Notes under the pieces: generated by a model
The model's database searches: none
The model's input: only the letters and a program-made list of their open reading frames with translations
What the model was told of the DNA's origin: nothing
Shown here: in pieces, positions 8,963 to 16,276 of the stretch
Numbering within the stretch: position 1 is the first letter of the stretch
Layout of the letters: the number at the start of each line of letters is the position of its first letter
Source of the DNA: JBFKQC01 sp041627895
GTDB taxonomy: Bacteria; Pseudomonadota; Alphaproteobacteria; Rhodobacterales; Rhodobacteraceae
Assembly: GCA_041627895.1 (NCBI GenBank)
Contig: JBFKQC010000009.1
Location: forward strand, 1 to 64,000
Direction: 5' to 3'
Length of the DNA stretch: 64,000 nucleotides
Position numbers and translations under genes: made by a program

Positions 8963-8980
8963 GACCGGCGGGGCGCCGCT

Positions 8981-9023
8981 CGTTCCGGGCCGGGGCCGGA
9001 ACGTCGCCCCGCCCGCCGTCCCG
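8981..9023 (+). repeat. Hairpin-plus-tail repeat, copy 1
   Basis: An 8-bp stem (CGTTCCGG 8981-8988 with CCGGAACG 8996-9003) is followed at once by the tail TCGCCCCGCCCGCCGTCCCG (9004-9023). The same 20 bases recur exactly at 11235-11254 and 20059-20078, each time directly after a different hairpin. This copy lies between two convergent genes, where it could act as a bidirectional transcript end. Confidence 0.8.
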
Positions 9024-9039
9024 GAACCGGGTCCCGACC

Positions 9040-10233
9040 CTAAAGCCGGTTCAGAAGCTCGCGCGTCGGCCAGGCGTCGGCGGGCAGGCCGAGGCGCCTT
9101 TGTTCCGCCTGCACCGCGGCGCGGGTGCCGGCGCCGAGGATGCCGTCGATCCTGCCCACGTCGTGGCCGCGCGCCGCGAGCTTCTGTTGCAGCGCCTTCA
9201 TCTGGCCATCGGAAAGCGGCGCGTCGGGGTTGCCGGCGTCGTAGACCGGCGCGCCCTGCAGCCGCGTGGCGAAATAGGCCGCCGTGGCGACGTAGACGAA
9301 GCTCTGGTTCCAGTCGAACAGCGTCTGGTAGTTCGGATAGGCCAGGAAGGCCGGGCCCTTGCGGCCCATCGGCAGCAGGATCGAGGCGCGCAGGTTCGCC
9401 CCCTCGAAGGCGCCGGAACGCGGCCGGACGCCGAGGCGCGCCCATTCGCCGACCGGCTTTGTCGTGTGCAGCCCGGTATCCTCCCACGGCAGGTTCGCGG
9501 GCAGGACGACTTCCTGCATCCAGGGCTCATTCGGGCGCCAGCCGAAGCCGCGCAGCATGTTCGCGCCGGAATAGAGCGCATCGGCCACCGAGCGCTCCAG
9601 GTCGACATGTCCGTCGCCGTCGCCGTCGAGTCCGCGTTCGAGGATGTCGCGGGGCAGCATCTGCACCATGCCGACCTCGCCGGCCCAGGCGCCCTGCATC
9701 GAGGTCGAGAAGTCGCCGCGCCGGAAAAGTTCGAGCGCCGCGAAGACCTGCGGCTGGAACAGGTCCGGCCGGCGGCAGTCGTGGCTGAGCGTCATCAGCG
9801 TGTCGAGCGTGTTGAAGTCGCCCATGAAGGCGCCGAAATCGGTCTCGAAGGCCCAGAACGACAGCAGGATGCCGCGCGGCACGCCGATCTGGCGCTCGAT
9901 CGAGGAAAAGATCGCGTCGTACTTGCGGGCGCTCGAGCGGCCCTTGTCGAGCCGGTATTGTGCGATCAGCTTGCGCGAGAACGAGATGAAATCGGTCTTG
10001 AAGATGCCCTGGCGGCGGTCGGCGTTGATCGTGCGCTGCATGTGGTCGGCGGCGCCGAAGAACGGCCCGGTGACCGAGGCGGGATAGCCCTGGCGTTCGG
10101 CCTCTGCCTTCATCTTGGCGACGAAGCCCTGGAACGGGCCGCCGCATTGCACGTAGAGCTTGCGCTCGCCGCTGGCGGCGTGGGCCAAGTTGGCGGCCAG
10201 AAGGACCGCCGCCGTGATCGGGAAAATACGCAT
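9040..10233 (-). CDS. Lytic murein transglycosylase, MltB type, with peptidoglycan-binding domain
   Basis: A 397-aa periplasmic enzyme that cleaves the glycan strands of peptidoglycan to form 1,6-anhydromuramyl ends. A Sec signal ends near residue 18 (ANLAHAAS). The SLT_2 catalytic domain follows, with the catalytic glutamate in SFWAFETDFGAFMGDFNTL and a GAWAGEVGMVQMLPRDI block. The last 60 or so residues form a PG_binding_1 domain (LQQKLAARGHDVGRIDGILG). The ATG at 10233 gives the signal peptide at the N-terminus. It follows cbiB after 46 bp on the same strand, but its role is cell-wall turnover. Confidence 0.9.
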   Translation of the reverse strand: MRIFPITAAVLLAANLAHAASGERKLYVQCGGPFQGFVAKMKAEAERQGYPASVTGPFFGAADHMQRTINADRRQGIFKTDFISFSRKLIAQYRLDKGRSSARKYDAIFSSIERQIGVPRGILLSFWAFETDFGAFMGDFNTLDTLMTLSHDCRRPDLFQPQVFAALELFRRGDFSTSMQGAWAGEVGMVQMLPRDILERGLDGDGDGHVDLERSVADALYSGANMLRGFGWRPNEPWMQEVVLPANLPWEDTGLHTTKPVGEWARLGVRPRSGAFEGANLRASILLPMGRKGPAFLAYPNYQTLFDWNQSFVYVATAAYFATRLQGAPVYDAGNPDAPLSDGQMKALQQKLAARGHDVGRIDGILGAGTRAAVQAEQRRLGLPADAWPTRELLNRL

Positions 10234-10279
10234 GTCTGCCTCGTACCTGGTTCGCGCGGCGGAGATTAGCAGGCCCGGC

Positions 10280-11194
10280 TCACCAGACAACCGCGATGAT
10301 CGCCGCGGCGAGGAGAACCGCCGCCCAGGCCCGCCAGAGCATGCCGGCGGCGGCGTCGATGTCGTCGGGTCCGGCGTCGCGGCGGCCGCCGGCGTGGACG
10401 AAGGGGAACTGGCGCAGCGCGCCGCCATAGCTGCGCGGGCCGGCGAGTGCCACGCCCAGCGCGCGGGCCATCGCCGCCTCGGGCCAGCCCGCATTGGGCG
10501 AGCGGTGCCGCGCCGCGTCGGCGCGGATCGCGGGCCAGTCGGCGAGGCCGCCGCATGCGAGCGCGAGGATCAGTGCGGTCAGGCGGGCGGGCAGCCAGTT
10601 CAGCAGGTCGTCGAACCGCGCCGCGGCCCAGCCGAAATCGCGATGCCGGTCGTCGAGATAGCCGATCATGCTGTCGGCGGTGTTGGCCAGCTTGTAGACC
10701 AGGAGCCCCGGCAGCCCGAGAAGCAGAAACCAGAAGGCGGGCGCGACGACGCCGTCCGAGAGATTCTCGGCCGCGCTTTCGATCGCGGCGCGGGCGACGG
10801 CGGGACGGTCCATCGCGCCGGTATCGCGCCCGACGATCCGGGCGACGGCGGTGCGGCCGTCGGCGGTCGAGAGCCGCAGCGCCGCCGCCACGGCGCGGAC
10901 ATGGTCGGACAGGCTGCGCTGGGCGAGCAGGATCGCGGCGAGGACCAGCTCGATCAGCCAGCCGAAGGGCAGGGCGGCCAGCGCGAGGCCGAGCGCGGCG
11001 GCGCCGAGCGCGAGACCGGCGACGGCCAGCGTGCCCCTGAGGCGGCGCGCGGTGCCGCGGTTGAAGTGGCGGTCGGTCCAGGCGACGGCGCGGCCCATCA
11101 GCACGGCGGGGTGCGGCAGCCGGTCCCAGAGCCAGCGCGGCTCGCCCGTGGCGGCGTCGAGCAGCAGCGCTGCGGCGAGGATGTCCGCGGTCAT
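10280..11194 (-). CDS. cbiB: Adenosylcobinamide-phosphate synthase CbiB (CobD)
   Basis: A 304-aa multi-span membrane protein that attaches the aminopropanol (phosphate) arm to adenosylcobyric acid. Family marks seen: GEPRWLWDRLPHPAVLMG near the N-terminus, RSLSDHVRAVAAAL, the ESAAENLSDGVVAPAFW block, and the KLANTADSMIGY block. The start overlaps the cobC stop by 4 bp (ATGA), so the two enzymes of aminopropanol arm assembly are translationally coupled. Confidence 0.95.
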   Translation of the reverse strand: MTADILAAALLLDAATGEPRWLWDRLPHPAVLMGRAVAWTDRHFNRGTARRLRGTLAVAGLALGAAALGLALAALPFGWLIELVLAAILLAQRSLSDHVRAVAAALRLSTADGRTAVARIVGRDTGAMDRPAVARAAIESAAENLSDGVVAPAFWFLLLGLPGLLVYKLANTADSMIGYLDDRHRDFGWAAARFDDLLNWLPARLTALILALACGGLADWPAIRADAARHRSPNAGWPEAAMARALGVALAGPRSYGGALRQFPFVHAGGRRDAGPDDIDAAAGMLWRAWAAVLLAAAIIAVVW

Positions 11195-12198
11195 GCCGCC
11201 GGACCGGCGCTCGGTCCGGGCTGCGCCCGGACCATCGCCCCGCCCGCCGTCCCGCCGAGCGCGGATTCAAGTTGCGCCCAGCGGTCGGGATGCGGCAGGC
11301 CGAGGCGCAGCCAGGTCCCCGAATAGGGAAAGATCCGGCTCCAGACGCGGTGCCGCGCGAGCCCGGTCTGCCAGGCGGCGGCATCGTCGACCCGGTAGAG
11401 GCGGAACAGCGTCGTGCCGCCCGCGACCCGCGCGCCCGCCGCGGTCATCAGCCGGTCCAGCCGGTCGGCTTCGGCGGCCAGCCGCCCGCGGGTGGTCGCG
11501 GCCCAGGTGCCGTCTTCGAGCGCCCGGGCGCCGATCTCCAGTGCCGGTCCGCTGACCGGCCAGGGGCCGAGCGCCGCGGCGAGGCGGGCCACCAGGGCCG
11601 GGTCGCCGATCGCGAAGCCGAGGCGCAGGCCGGCCAGCCCCCAGAACTTGCCGAAGCTTTTCAGGATCAGCGCCCCTGGGCGCGTCGCCAGCGCGATGCG
11701 GCTGTCGCCGGGATCGGTGTCGGCGAAGCTTTCGTCGATCACCAGCAGCCGGGGATCGCCGTCGCGCAGCGCGGCCTCGGGCCAGCGCCGGCCGTCGGGG
11801 TTGTTCGGGTGCACGGCGACACGCGCGTCGGTGCCGCCGACCTGCCAGCCGGCGGCGGCGAAGGCGGCGGCGTGCTCGTTGTAGGTCGGTTCCGCGATCT
11901 CGACGCCGCCGGGCGGCAGCAGCGCGGGAAGGCGCGCGATCAGCGCCGAGGCGCCGGGTGCGGCCAACACCGCCGCCGCATCGGGAACCCGCCAGAACCG
12001 CCGCGCGGCGGTCTCGATACGCGCGGTGGCGGCGGTATCGGGCAGCGAAGCCCAGGCGCCGGGCGGCAGGTCGGCGGCCGGGTAGGGCACCGGGTTAATC
12101 CCGGTCGAGAGGTCGAGCCAGTCGCCCCGCGTGCCGCCATGGCGGGCGACGGCCGCGTCGAGCCCGCCGCCGTGGTCGCGCGGCGCCGGGTTGCTCAT
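11191..12198 (-). CDS. cobC: Threonine-phosphate decarboxylase-like enzyme CobC
   Basis: A 335-aa fold-type I PLP enzyme that makes the (R)-1-aminopropan-2-ol phosphate moiety of cobalamin (CobC in the aerobic nomenclature, CobD in Salmonella). It opens with HGG and the DLSTGINPVPYP motif, has VHPNNPDGR, the VIDESFAD aspartate motif and the PLP lysine in LKSFGKFWGLAGLRLGF. ATG at 12198 overlaps the upstream DUF1636 stop (ATGA). The last 22 or so codons coincide with a hairpin-plus-tail repeat (11213-11254), so the Gly/Ala/Pro-rich C-terminal tail is probably repeat-derived and not catalytic. Confidence 0.93.
   Translation of the reverse strand: MSNPAPRDHGGGLDAAVARHGGTRGDWLDLSTGINPVPYPAADLPPGAWASLPDTAATARIETAARRFWRVPDAAAVLAAPGASALIARLPALLPPGGVEIAEPTYNEHAAAFAAAGWQVGGTDARVAVHPNNPDGRRWPEAALRDGDPRLLVIDESFADTDPGDSRIALATRPGALILKSFGKFWGLAGLRLGFAIGDPALVARLAAALGPWPVSGPALEIGARALEDGTWAATTRGRLAAEADRLDRLMTAAGARVAGGTTLFRLYRVDDAAAWQTGLARHRVWSRIFPYSGTWLRLGLPHPDRWAQLESALGGTAGGAMVRAQPGPSAGPAA
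11213..11254 (+). repeat. Hairpin-plus-tail repeat, copy 2, inside the cobC 3' end
   Basis: A perfect 9-bp stem (GGTCCGGGC 11213-11221 with GCCCGGACC 11225-11233, loop TGC) is followed after one base by the invariant tail 11235-11254, identical to copies 1 and 3. It is read in frame, in reverse, as part of cobC, just before the cobC/cbiB junction. Insertion into a coding end without breaking the ATGA overlap is notable. Confidence 0.8.
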
Positions 12199-12572
12199 TC
12201 CGGGGGCAGCGGCGGGTGGCGGGTCACGAAGTGGCCCTTCACGCCCTCGGGCCATTGCCGGTAGGGCACCTGGCCGGTCTCGCTGGCAGCATGCAGTTCG
12301 GCATAGCCGACGATCGCCTCGGCGGCCTCGGCCCCGGGAACGAACCCGCCGAGCGTATAGGCCAGCTTGCCGGCAGCCTGGATCGCGACGTTGCAGCCCT
12401 TGCCGCAGCCCATCAGGCAAGCCTGCCGCCTGGTGCGGACAGCGCCGCCGCCGCTGCCGTTCACCCGCGCCTCGATCGCTGCCGCCAGCCGCTCGCCGTC
12501 GGTCAGCCCCGCGGCGCCGGCCTCCCAGCCCTCACGCTTGCAGGTGTCGCAGATCGTGATCCAGGTCGTCAT
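12195..12572 (-). CDS. DUF1636 family putative metal-binding protein (copy B)
   Basis: A 125-aa protein with the DUF1636 cysteine pattern: CDTC at residues 8-11 and CLMGCGKGC at 52-60. The pattern resembles thioredoxin-like ferredoxins and suggests a bound metal or cluster, but no function is established. It is the first gene of a minus-strand operon DUF1636-cobC-cbiB, overlapping cobC by 4 bp. Copy A (2061-2384) sits next to cobW; the two share the fold pattern but differ clearly in sequence. A role in cobalt delivery or corrin redox chemistry is an inference from position. Confidence 0.85.
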   Translation of the reverse strand: MTTWITICDTCKREGWEAGAAGLTDGERLAAAIEARVNGSGGGAVRTRRQACLMGCGKGCNVAIQAAGKLAYTLGGFVPGAEAAEAIVGYAELHAASETGQVPYRQWPEGVKGHFVTRHPPLPPE

Positions 12573-12750
12573 CGGCCCTCCGGCGTTCCGGCGCCCATCA
12601 ACCGCATTCGCCGGCCATGCGCAAGATACCGCCGGATTAACGAAATGTTACGCGCGCGTTAACGACCTATTAGGGATTTCGCCGAATGCTGGGCTCCAAG
12701 GGGAAATTTTTGCCGGAGCCAGCGGGGTGGATCCGGACCCGGAGGCAAAA

Positions 12751-13113
12751 TTGAGAGTGCTGATCGTCGAAAGCAAGCCAGAGCTTTCCTGGCTCTGGGC
12801 CGGCTATCTGGAGCGTCAGGGCGCCGAGGTGCTTTGCGCCGAGGGCGAGGCCACGGCAATCGAGATCCTGCAAGATGCGGCGGTCGACATCCTCGTGCTC
12901 GACCTGGTGCTGGAGGATGGCAGCGCGTTCGCGGTGGCCGATTTCGCCAGCTATGCGCAGCCCGCGGCGCGGGTGATATTCGTCACCAATACATCGTTCT
13001 TCTCGGACGGCTCGATCTTCCAGCATATCCCGAATGCCTGCGCCTTCCTGCCCTCGGCCACCGCGCCCGAGGACCTGGCGGCGGTGGTGGACTATTACGG
13101 CGTGGCGCAGTAG
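12751..13113 (+). CDS. Degenerate response-regulator receiver domain protein
   Basis: A stand-alone 120-aa receiver domain. The phosphoacceptor aspartate is kept (D51 in LVLDLVLEDG), but the acidic pair that binds magnesium is replaced by E7-S8 and the lysine after strand 5 appears as S102 (FLPSATAPEDL). No output domain is present. It may be an atypical receiver or a scaffold that is not phosphorylated normally. The TTG at 12751 is preceded by GGAGG at ideal spacing, stronger than the in-frame GTG at 12727 or any upstream ATG. The 178-bp upstream gap contains an AT-richer stretch near 12650 that may be a promoter shared divergently with the DUF1636-cobC operon. Confidence 0.78.
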   Translation: MRVLIVESKPELSWLWAGYLERQGAEVLCAEGEATAIEILQDAAVDILVLDLVLEDGSAFAVADFASYAQPAARVIFVTNTSFFSDGSIFQHIPNACAFLPSATAPEDLAAVVDYYGVAQ

Positions 13114-13149
13114 CGCCGCTTCGCCGGATCGGCTTTGCTGGAAATTGCG

Positions 13150-14124
13150 CTAGCCGCGCCCGTGCGGCGCGGTCCAGTCCAGCACCGGGCCGATCGGGAC
13201 GATCCGGTGCGGATTGATCGATTCGTGGCTGTAGTGGTAGTGGCGCACGACGTGGTCGAGGCGCAGGGTCGGGGCAATGCCGGGCCACTGGTAAAGCTCG
13301 CGGGTGTAGGCCCAGAGGTTGGGGTAGTCGACGATCCGACGCCGGTTGCACTTGAAGTGCGCATGATAGACGCTGTCGAACCGCGCCAGCGTCGGGTATA
13401 GCCGCCAGTCGGCTTCGGTGATGCGGTCGCCCATCAGGTAGCGGTTCTTCGACAGCCGGTCTTCCAGCCAGTCGAGCGTGTCGAACAGCGGGTAGACCGC
13501 GGCCTCGTAATGGTCCTGCGTCTGGGCGAAGCCGGATTTGTAGACGCCGTTGTTCAGCGTGTCGTAGATCCGGTCGTTCACAGGCGCGATGGCGTCGCGC
13601 ATCGGTTCGGGCCAGTAATCGTCGGTGTTGCCGGTGATGCCGTCGAAGGCCGAGTTGAACATCCGGATGATTTCGGACGATTCGTTCGAGACGATGGTCT
13701 CGCGCGCCCGGTCCCAGAGGATCGGCACGGTGACGCGGCCGGTAACCCGCGGATCGGCCCGGGTGTAGACCTGGTGCGCGAAGTCGAAGCCGTAAAGCGT
13801 GTCGCCCGTGGCGCCGGGAAACCCGGTGTCGAACGTCCAGCCGTCATCCAGCATGTCCGGGTGCACCACCGAGACCGAGATGTGATCGGCAAGCCCCTTG
13901 AGCACGCGGAAGATCAGCGTGCGGTGCGCCCAGGGGCAGGCATGCGAGACATAGAGGTGATAGCGGCCGGATTCGGCCGCGAACCCGCCCTCGCCGCTTG
14001 GCCCGGGCGCGCCGTCGGGCGTGATCCAGTTGCGGAACCCGGCGGTCGAGCGCACGAACGCGCCGTCGGTCGCCAGTGTGCCCAGCGACTGGACCTGCCA
14101 TTTCCCGTTGACGAGTTGTCCCAT
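13150..14124 (-). CDS. Glutathionyl-hydroquinone reductase (Xi-class GST, YqjG/ECM4 type)
   Basis: A 324-aa protein of the Xi-class glutathione transferases, which reduce glutathionyl-hydroquinones to hydroquinones. The active-site SHACPWAHRT motif contains the nucleophilic Cys63; the downstream SNESSEIIRMFN block and the all-helical domain with HFKCNRRRI and YPNLWAYTR are characteristic. The start at 14124 has GGAGG 6 bases upstream; a longer ATG at 14154 lacks one. Convergent with the receiver gene; no functional link to the corrin genes is evident. Confidence 0.93.
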   Translation of the reverse strand: MGQLVNGKWQVQSLGTLATDGAFVRSTAGFRNWITPDGAPGPSGEGGFAAESGRYHLYVSHACPWAHRTLIFRVLKGLADHISVSVVHPDMLDDGWTFDTGFPGATGDTLYGFDFAHQVYTRADPRVTGRVTVPILWDRARETIVSNESSEIIRMFNSAFDGITGNTDDYWPEPMRDAIAPVNDRIYDTLNNGVYKSGFAQTQDHYEAAVYPLFDTLDWLEDRLSKNRYLMGDRITEADWRLYPTLARFDSVYHAHFKCNRRRIVDYPNLWAYTRELYQWPGIAPTLRLDHVVRHYHYSHESINPHRIVPIGPVLDWTAPHGRG

Positions 14125-14425
14125 CGGCGGCCTCCATCCGGTGCTGCGGTTCACCTAGTCCGGGTGCGGGCCGAGGCCAAGGCTTGCCGGCGCGCAAGAC
14201 GCCCTGCACCGGCGCACAGGTCGGATTCGCGGTCCGGCGCGCCGCGAATCCGTTTGCGCCCGCCGGGACCCGTGCCTATACGCGGGCCCAGACGAAGCCC
14301 CGGCAGGGGCCGGAACGGAGCGCCGCGCGCGGCCGACCCAAGCAGGGGGCAGGGCGCGGCATCGTCTGGGCCGCGGCGAGCGGCCCGTTGCGGCCCGCGT
14401 CGGCAAGGATGGATGGACCGCGAAG
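14125..14425. other. Divergent intergenic region with a perfect stem-loop upstream of cbiX
   Basis: This 301-bp spacer separates the divergent hydroquinone reductase and cbiX genes and must hold the promoters of both. It contains a perfect 10-bp stem (GGATTCGCGG 14223-14232 with CCGCGAATCC 14242-14251, 9-base loop). I looked for the cobalamin B12 box and the other aptamer blocks seen at 3.4-3.6 kb and did not find them here. No gene is evident. Confidence 0.5.
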
Positions 14426-15538
14426 ATGACCAGGACAGGCGTGATGATCTGCGGCCACGGCTCGCGCAGCCAGGCGGCGGTGGACGAATTCCGGGTGCTG
14501 GCGCAGAAACTGCCCGCCTACCTGCCGGCCGACTGGGTCACGGATTACGGCTATCTGGAATTCGCCAACCCGGTGATCCGCGACGGGCTGGACCGGCTGC
14601 GCGAGGCCGGCTGCGAGCGGATCCTGGCGGTGCCGGGAATGCTGTTCGCCGCGATGCACGCCAAGAACGACATCCCCACGGTGCTGAACACCTATGCCGC
14701 GCGGCACGGGATCGACGTGCGCTATGGCCGCGAACTTGGCGTCGATCCGAAGATGATCGCCGCCGCCGGCGCGCGGGTGCAGCAGGCGGTCGACCGCGCC
14801 AATGCCGAGCAGGGCGAGGTGCCGCTGACCGAGACCTGCCTGGTGGTGATCGGCCGCGGCGCGTCCGATCCCGACGCCAACGCCAATGTCGCCAAGGTCG
14901 CGCGGATGCTTTGGGAGGGGATGGGTTTCGGCTGGTGCGAGACGGGCTATTCCGGCGTCACCTTCCCGCTGGTCGAGCCGTGCCTCGACCATGTGGCGCG
15001 GCTTGGCTACCGCCGGGTGATCGTGTTCCCGTACTTCCTGTTCACCGGCATCCTGATCGACCGGATCTACGGCTTCACCGACCGCGTCGCCGCGGCGCAT
15101 CCGGAGATCCAGTTCGTCAAGGCCGGGTATCTCAACGACCATCCGAGGGTGCTGGAGACTTTCGCGGAACGCGTGATCGAGCAGGTGGGCGAGGTGCCGC
15201 CGCCGAACTGCGCGATGTGCAAGTACCGTACGCAGGTTCTGGGCTTCGAGGCCGAGGTCGGCGCGGTGCAGGAAAGCCATCACCATCACGTCGAGGGCCA
15301 GGGCGCCAGCGCGCCGGGGTCCAACGTGGCCGACTGCGCGCTTTGCGAGGATTTCTGCACCGGGCTGTGCCGGCTCGAGGCGCAGGACCGCCACCACGAC
15401 CATCACCATGGCCACGACCATCACCATCACCATCACGACCACGACCACGACCACGATCATCACCACCACCACCACGCGCCCTATCCCCATGCAGACCACC
15501 CGCTGGGGCCGGAAAGCGCGCGCAAGGCCCGTGCCTAG
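14426..15538 (+). CDS. cbiX: Sirohydrochlorin cobaltochelatase CbiX with histidine-rich tail
   Basis: A 370-aa class II chelatase that inserts cobalt into sirohydrochlorin (or factor II). The first half begins MTRTGVMICGHGSR with the metal-binding His11; a second chelatase half follows. Near residue 260 lies NCAMCKYRTQVLGFE and then CALCEDFCTGLC, cysteine motifs like those that hold an Fe-S cluster in long CbiX proteins. The last 60 residues are mostly His and Asp with runs of six His, likely a cobalt store. It heads the plus-strand corrin block. The early-insertion chelatase contrasts with the CobNST route of the textbook aerobic pathway. Confidence 0.92.
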   Translation: MTRTGVMICGHGSRSQAAVDEFRVLAQKLPAYLPADWVTDYGYLEFANPVIRDGLDRLREAGCERILAVPGMLFAAMHAKNDIPTVLNTYAARHGIDVRYGRELGVDPKMIAAAGARVQQAVDRANAEQGEVPLTETCLVVIGRGASDPDANANVAKVARMLWEGMGFGWCETGYSGVTFPLVEPCLDHVARLGYRRVIVFPYFLFTGILIDRIYGFTDRVAAAHPEIQFVKAGYLNDHPRVLETFAERVIEQVGEVPPPNCAMCKYRTQVLGFEAEVGAVQESHHHHVEGQGASAPGSNVADCALCEDFCTGLCRLEAQDRHHDHHHGHDHHHHHHDHDHDHDHHHHHHAPYPHADHPLGPESARKARA

Positions 15539-15646
15539 GCCGGCCCCGGCCCCAGCGCCCCGCCGTGACGGAGGCGGGTGTGCGGCGCGGCGCGGTCCGT
15601 GCCGCTTCGCGGGCTTGTCCGGACGCGGGCCGGGGGCGCGGTGACG

Positions 15647-16276
15647 ATGCGCCCCTACCTGAAGGACCCGGCGGCGATCTATGCCGAAAGCTTCGCCACC
15701 GTGCGGCGCGAGGCGCGGCTTGACCGGTTCGACCCGGTGATGGCCGAGGTCGCGGCCAGGGTGGTCCATGCCTGCGGCATGGTCGAGGTGGCGGACCGGC
15801 TGGCCTTTTCGCCCGATCTCGGCGAGGCCGCCCGCAAGGCGCTGGCGGACGGTGCGCCGGTGCTCTGCGATTGCGAGATGGTCGCGGCCGGGATCATCCG
15901 CCGGCGCCTGTCCGCGGGGAACGAGGTGATCGTCACGCTGAACCGTCCCGACGTGCCGGCGCTGGCCGGCAGGCTGGGGACCACGCGCTCGGCCGCCGCG
16001 GTTGAGTTCTGGCGCGACCGGGTCGCGGGTGCCGTCGTGGCGATCGGCAACGCGCCGACGGCGCTGTTTCATCTGCTCGAGCGGCTTGACGAGGGCTGGG
16101 CGCCCCCGGCGGCGATCCTCGGCTTTCCAGTGGGATTCGTCGGCGCGGCGGAATCCAAGGCCGAATTGGCAGCGAACCCGCGCGGCGCTGCGTTCCTGAC
16201 GCTTCGCGGCCGGCGCGGCGGCTCGGCGATGGCCTCGGCCGCGGTGAACGCGCTGGCGGGGGGCGGCGACGGATGA
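15647..16276 (+). CDS. cobH: Precorrin-8X methylmutase CobH
   Basis: A 209-aa enzyme that moves the C-11 methyl group to C-12 to form hydrogenobyrinate (CobH/CbiC family). It shows YLKDPAAIYAESFATVR at the N-terminus, the conserved VVHACGMVE segment with the catalytic His, VLCDCEMVAAGI, and AIGNAPTALFHLLE. The ATG at 15647 follows a purine-rich leader. Its stop overlaps the cobL start by 4 bp (ATGA). The 108-bp gap after cbiX contains a CGCCCCGCC string resembling the tail of the repeat seen elsewhere, but not a full copy. Confidence 0.95.
   Translation: MRPYLKDPAAIYAESFATVRREARLDRFDPVMAEVAARVVHACGMVEVADRLAFSPDLGEAARKALADGAPVLCDCEMVAAGIIRRRLSAGNEVIVTLNRPDVPALAGRLGTTRSAAAVEFWRDRVAGAVVAIGNAPTALFHLLERLDEGWAPPAAILGFPVGFVGAAESKAELAANPRGAAFLTLRGRRGGSAMASAAVNALAGGGDG

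Noticed and set aside
14125..14425. A second cobalamin riboswitch before cbiX
   Set aside because: I looked for the B12 box, GACTGTAAGCGG and GCCACTG blocks on both strands and found none.
15408..15480. Short CAC/CAT repeat as a possible CRISPR-like or microsatellite array
   Set aside because: It encodes the histidine-rich tail of CbiX in frame and has no spacers.
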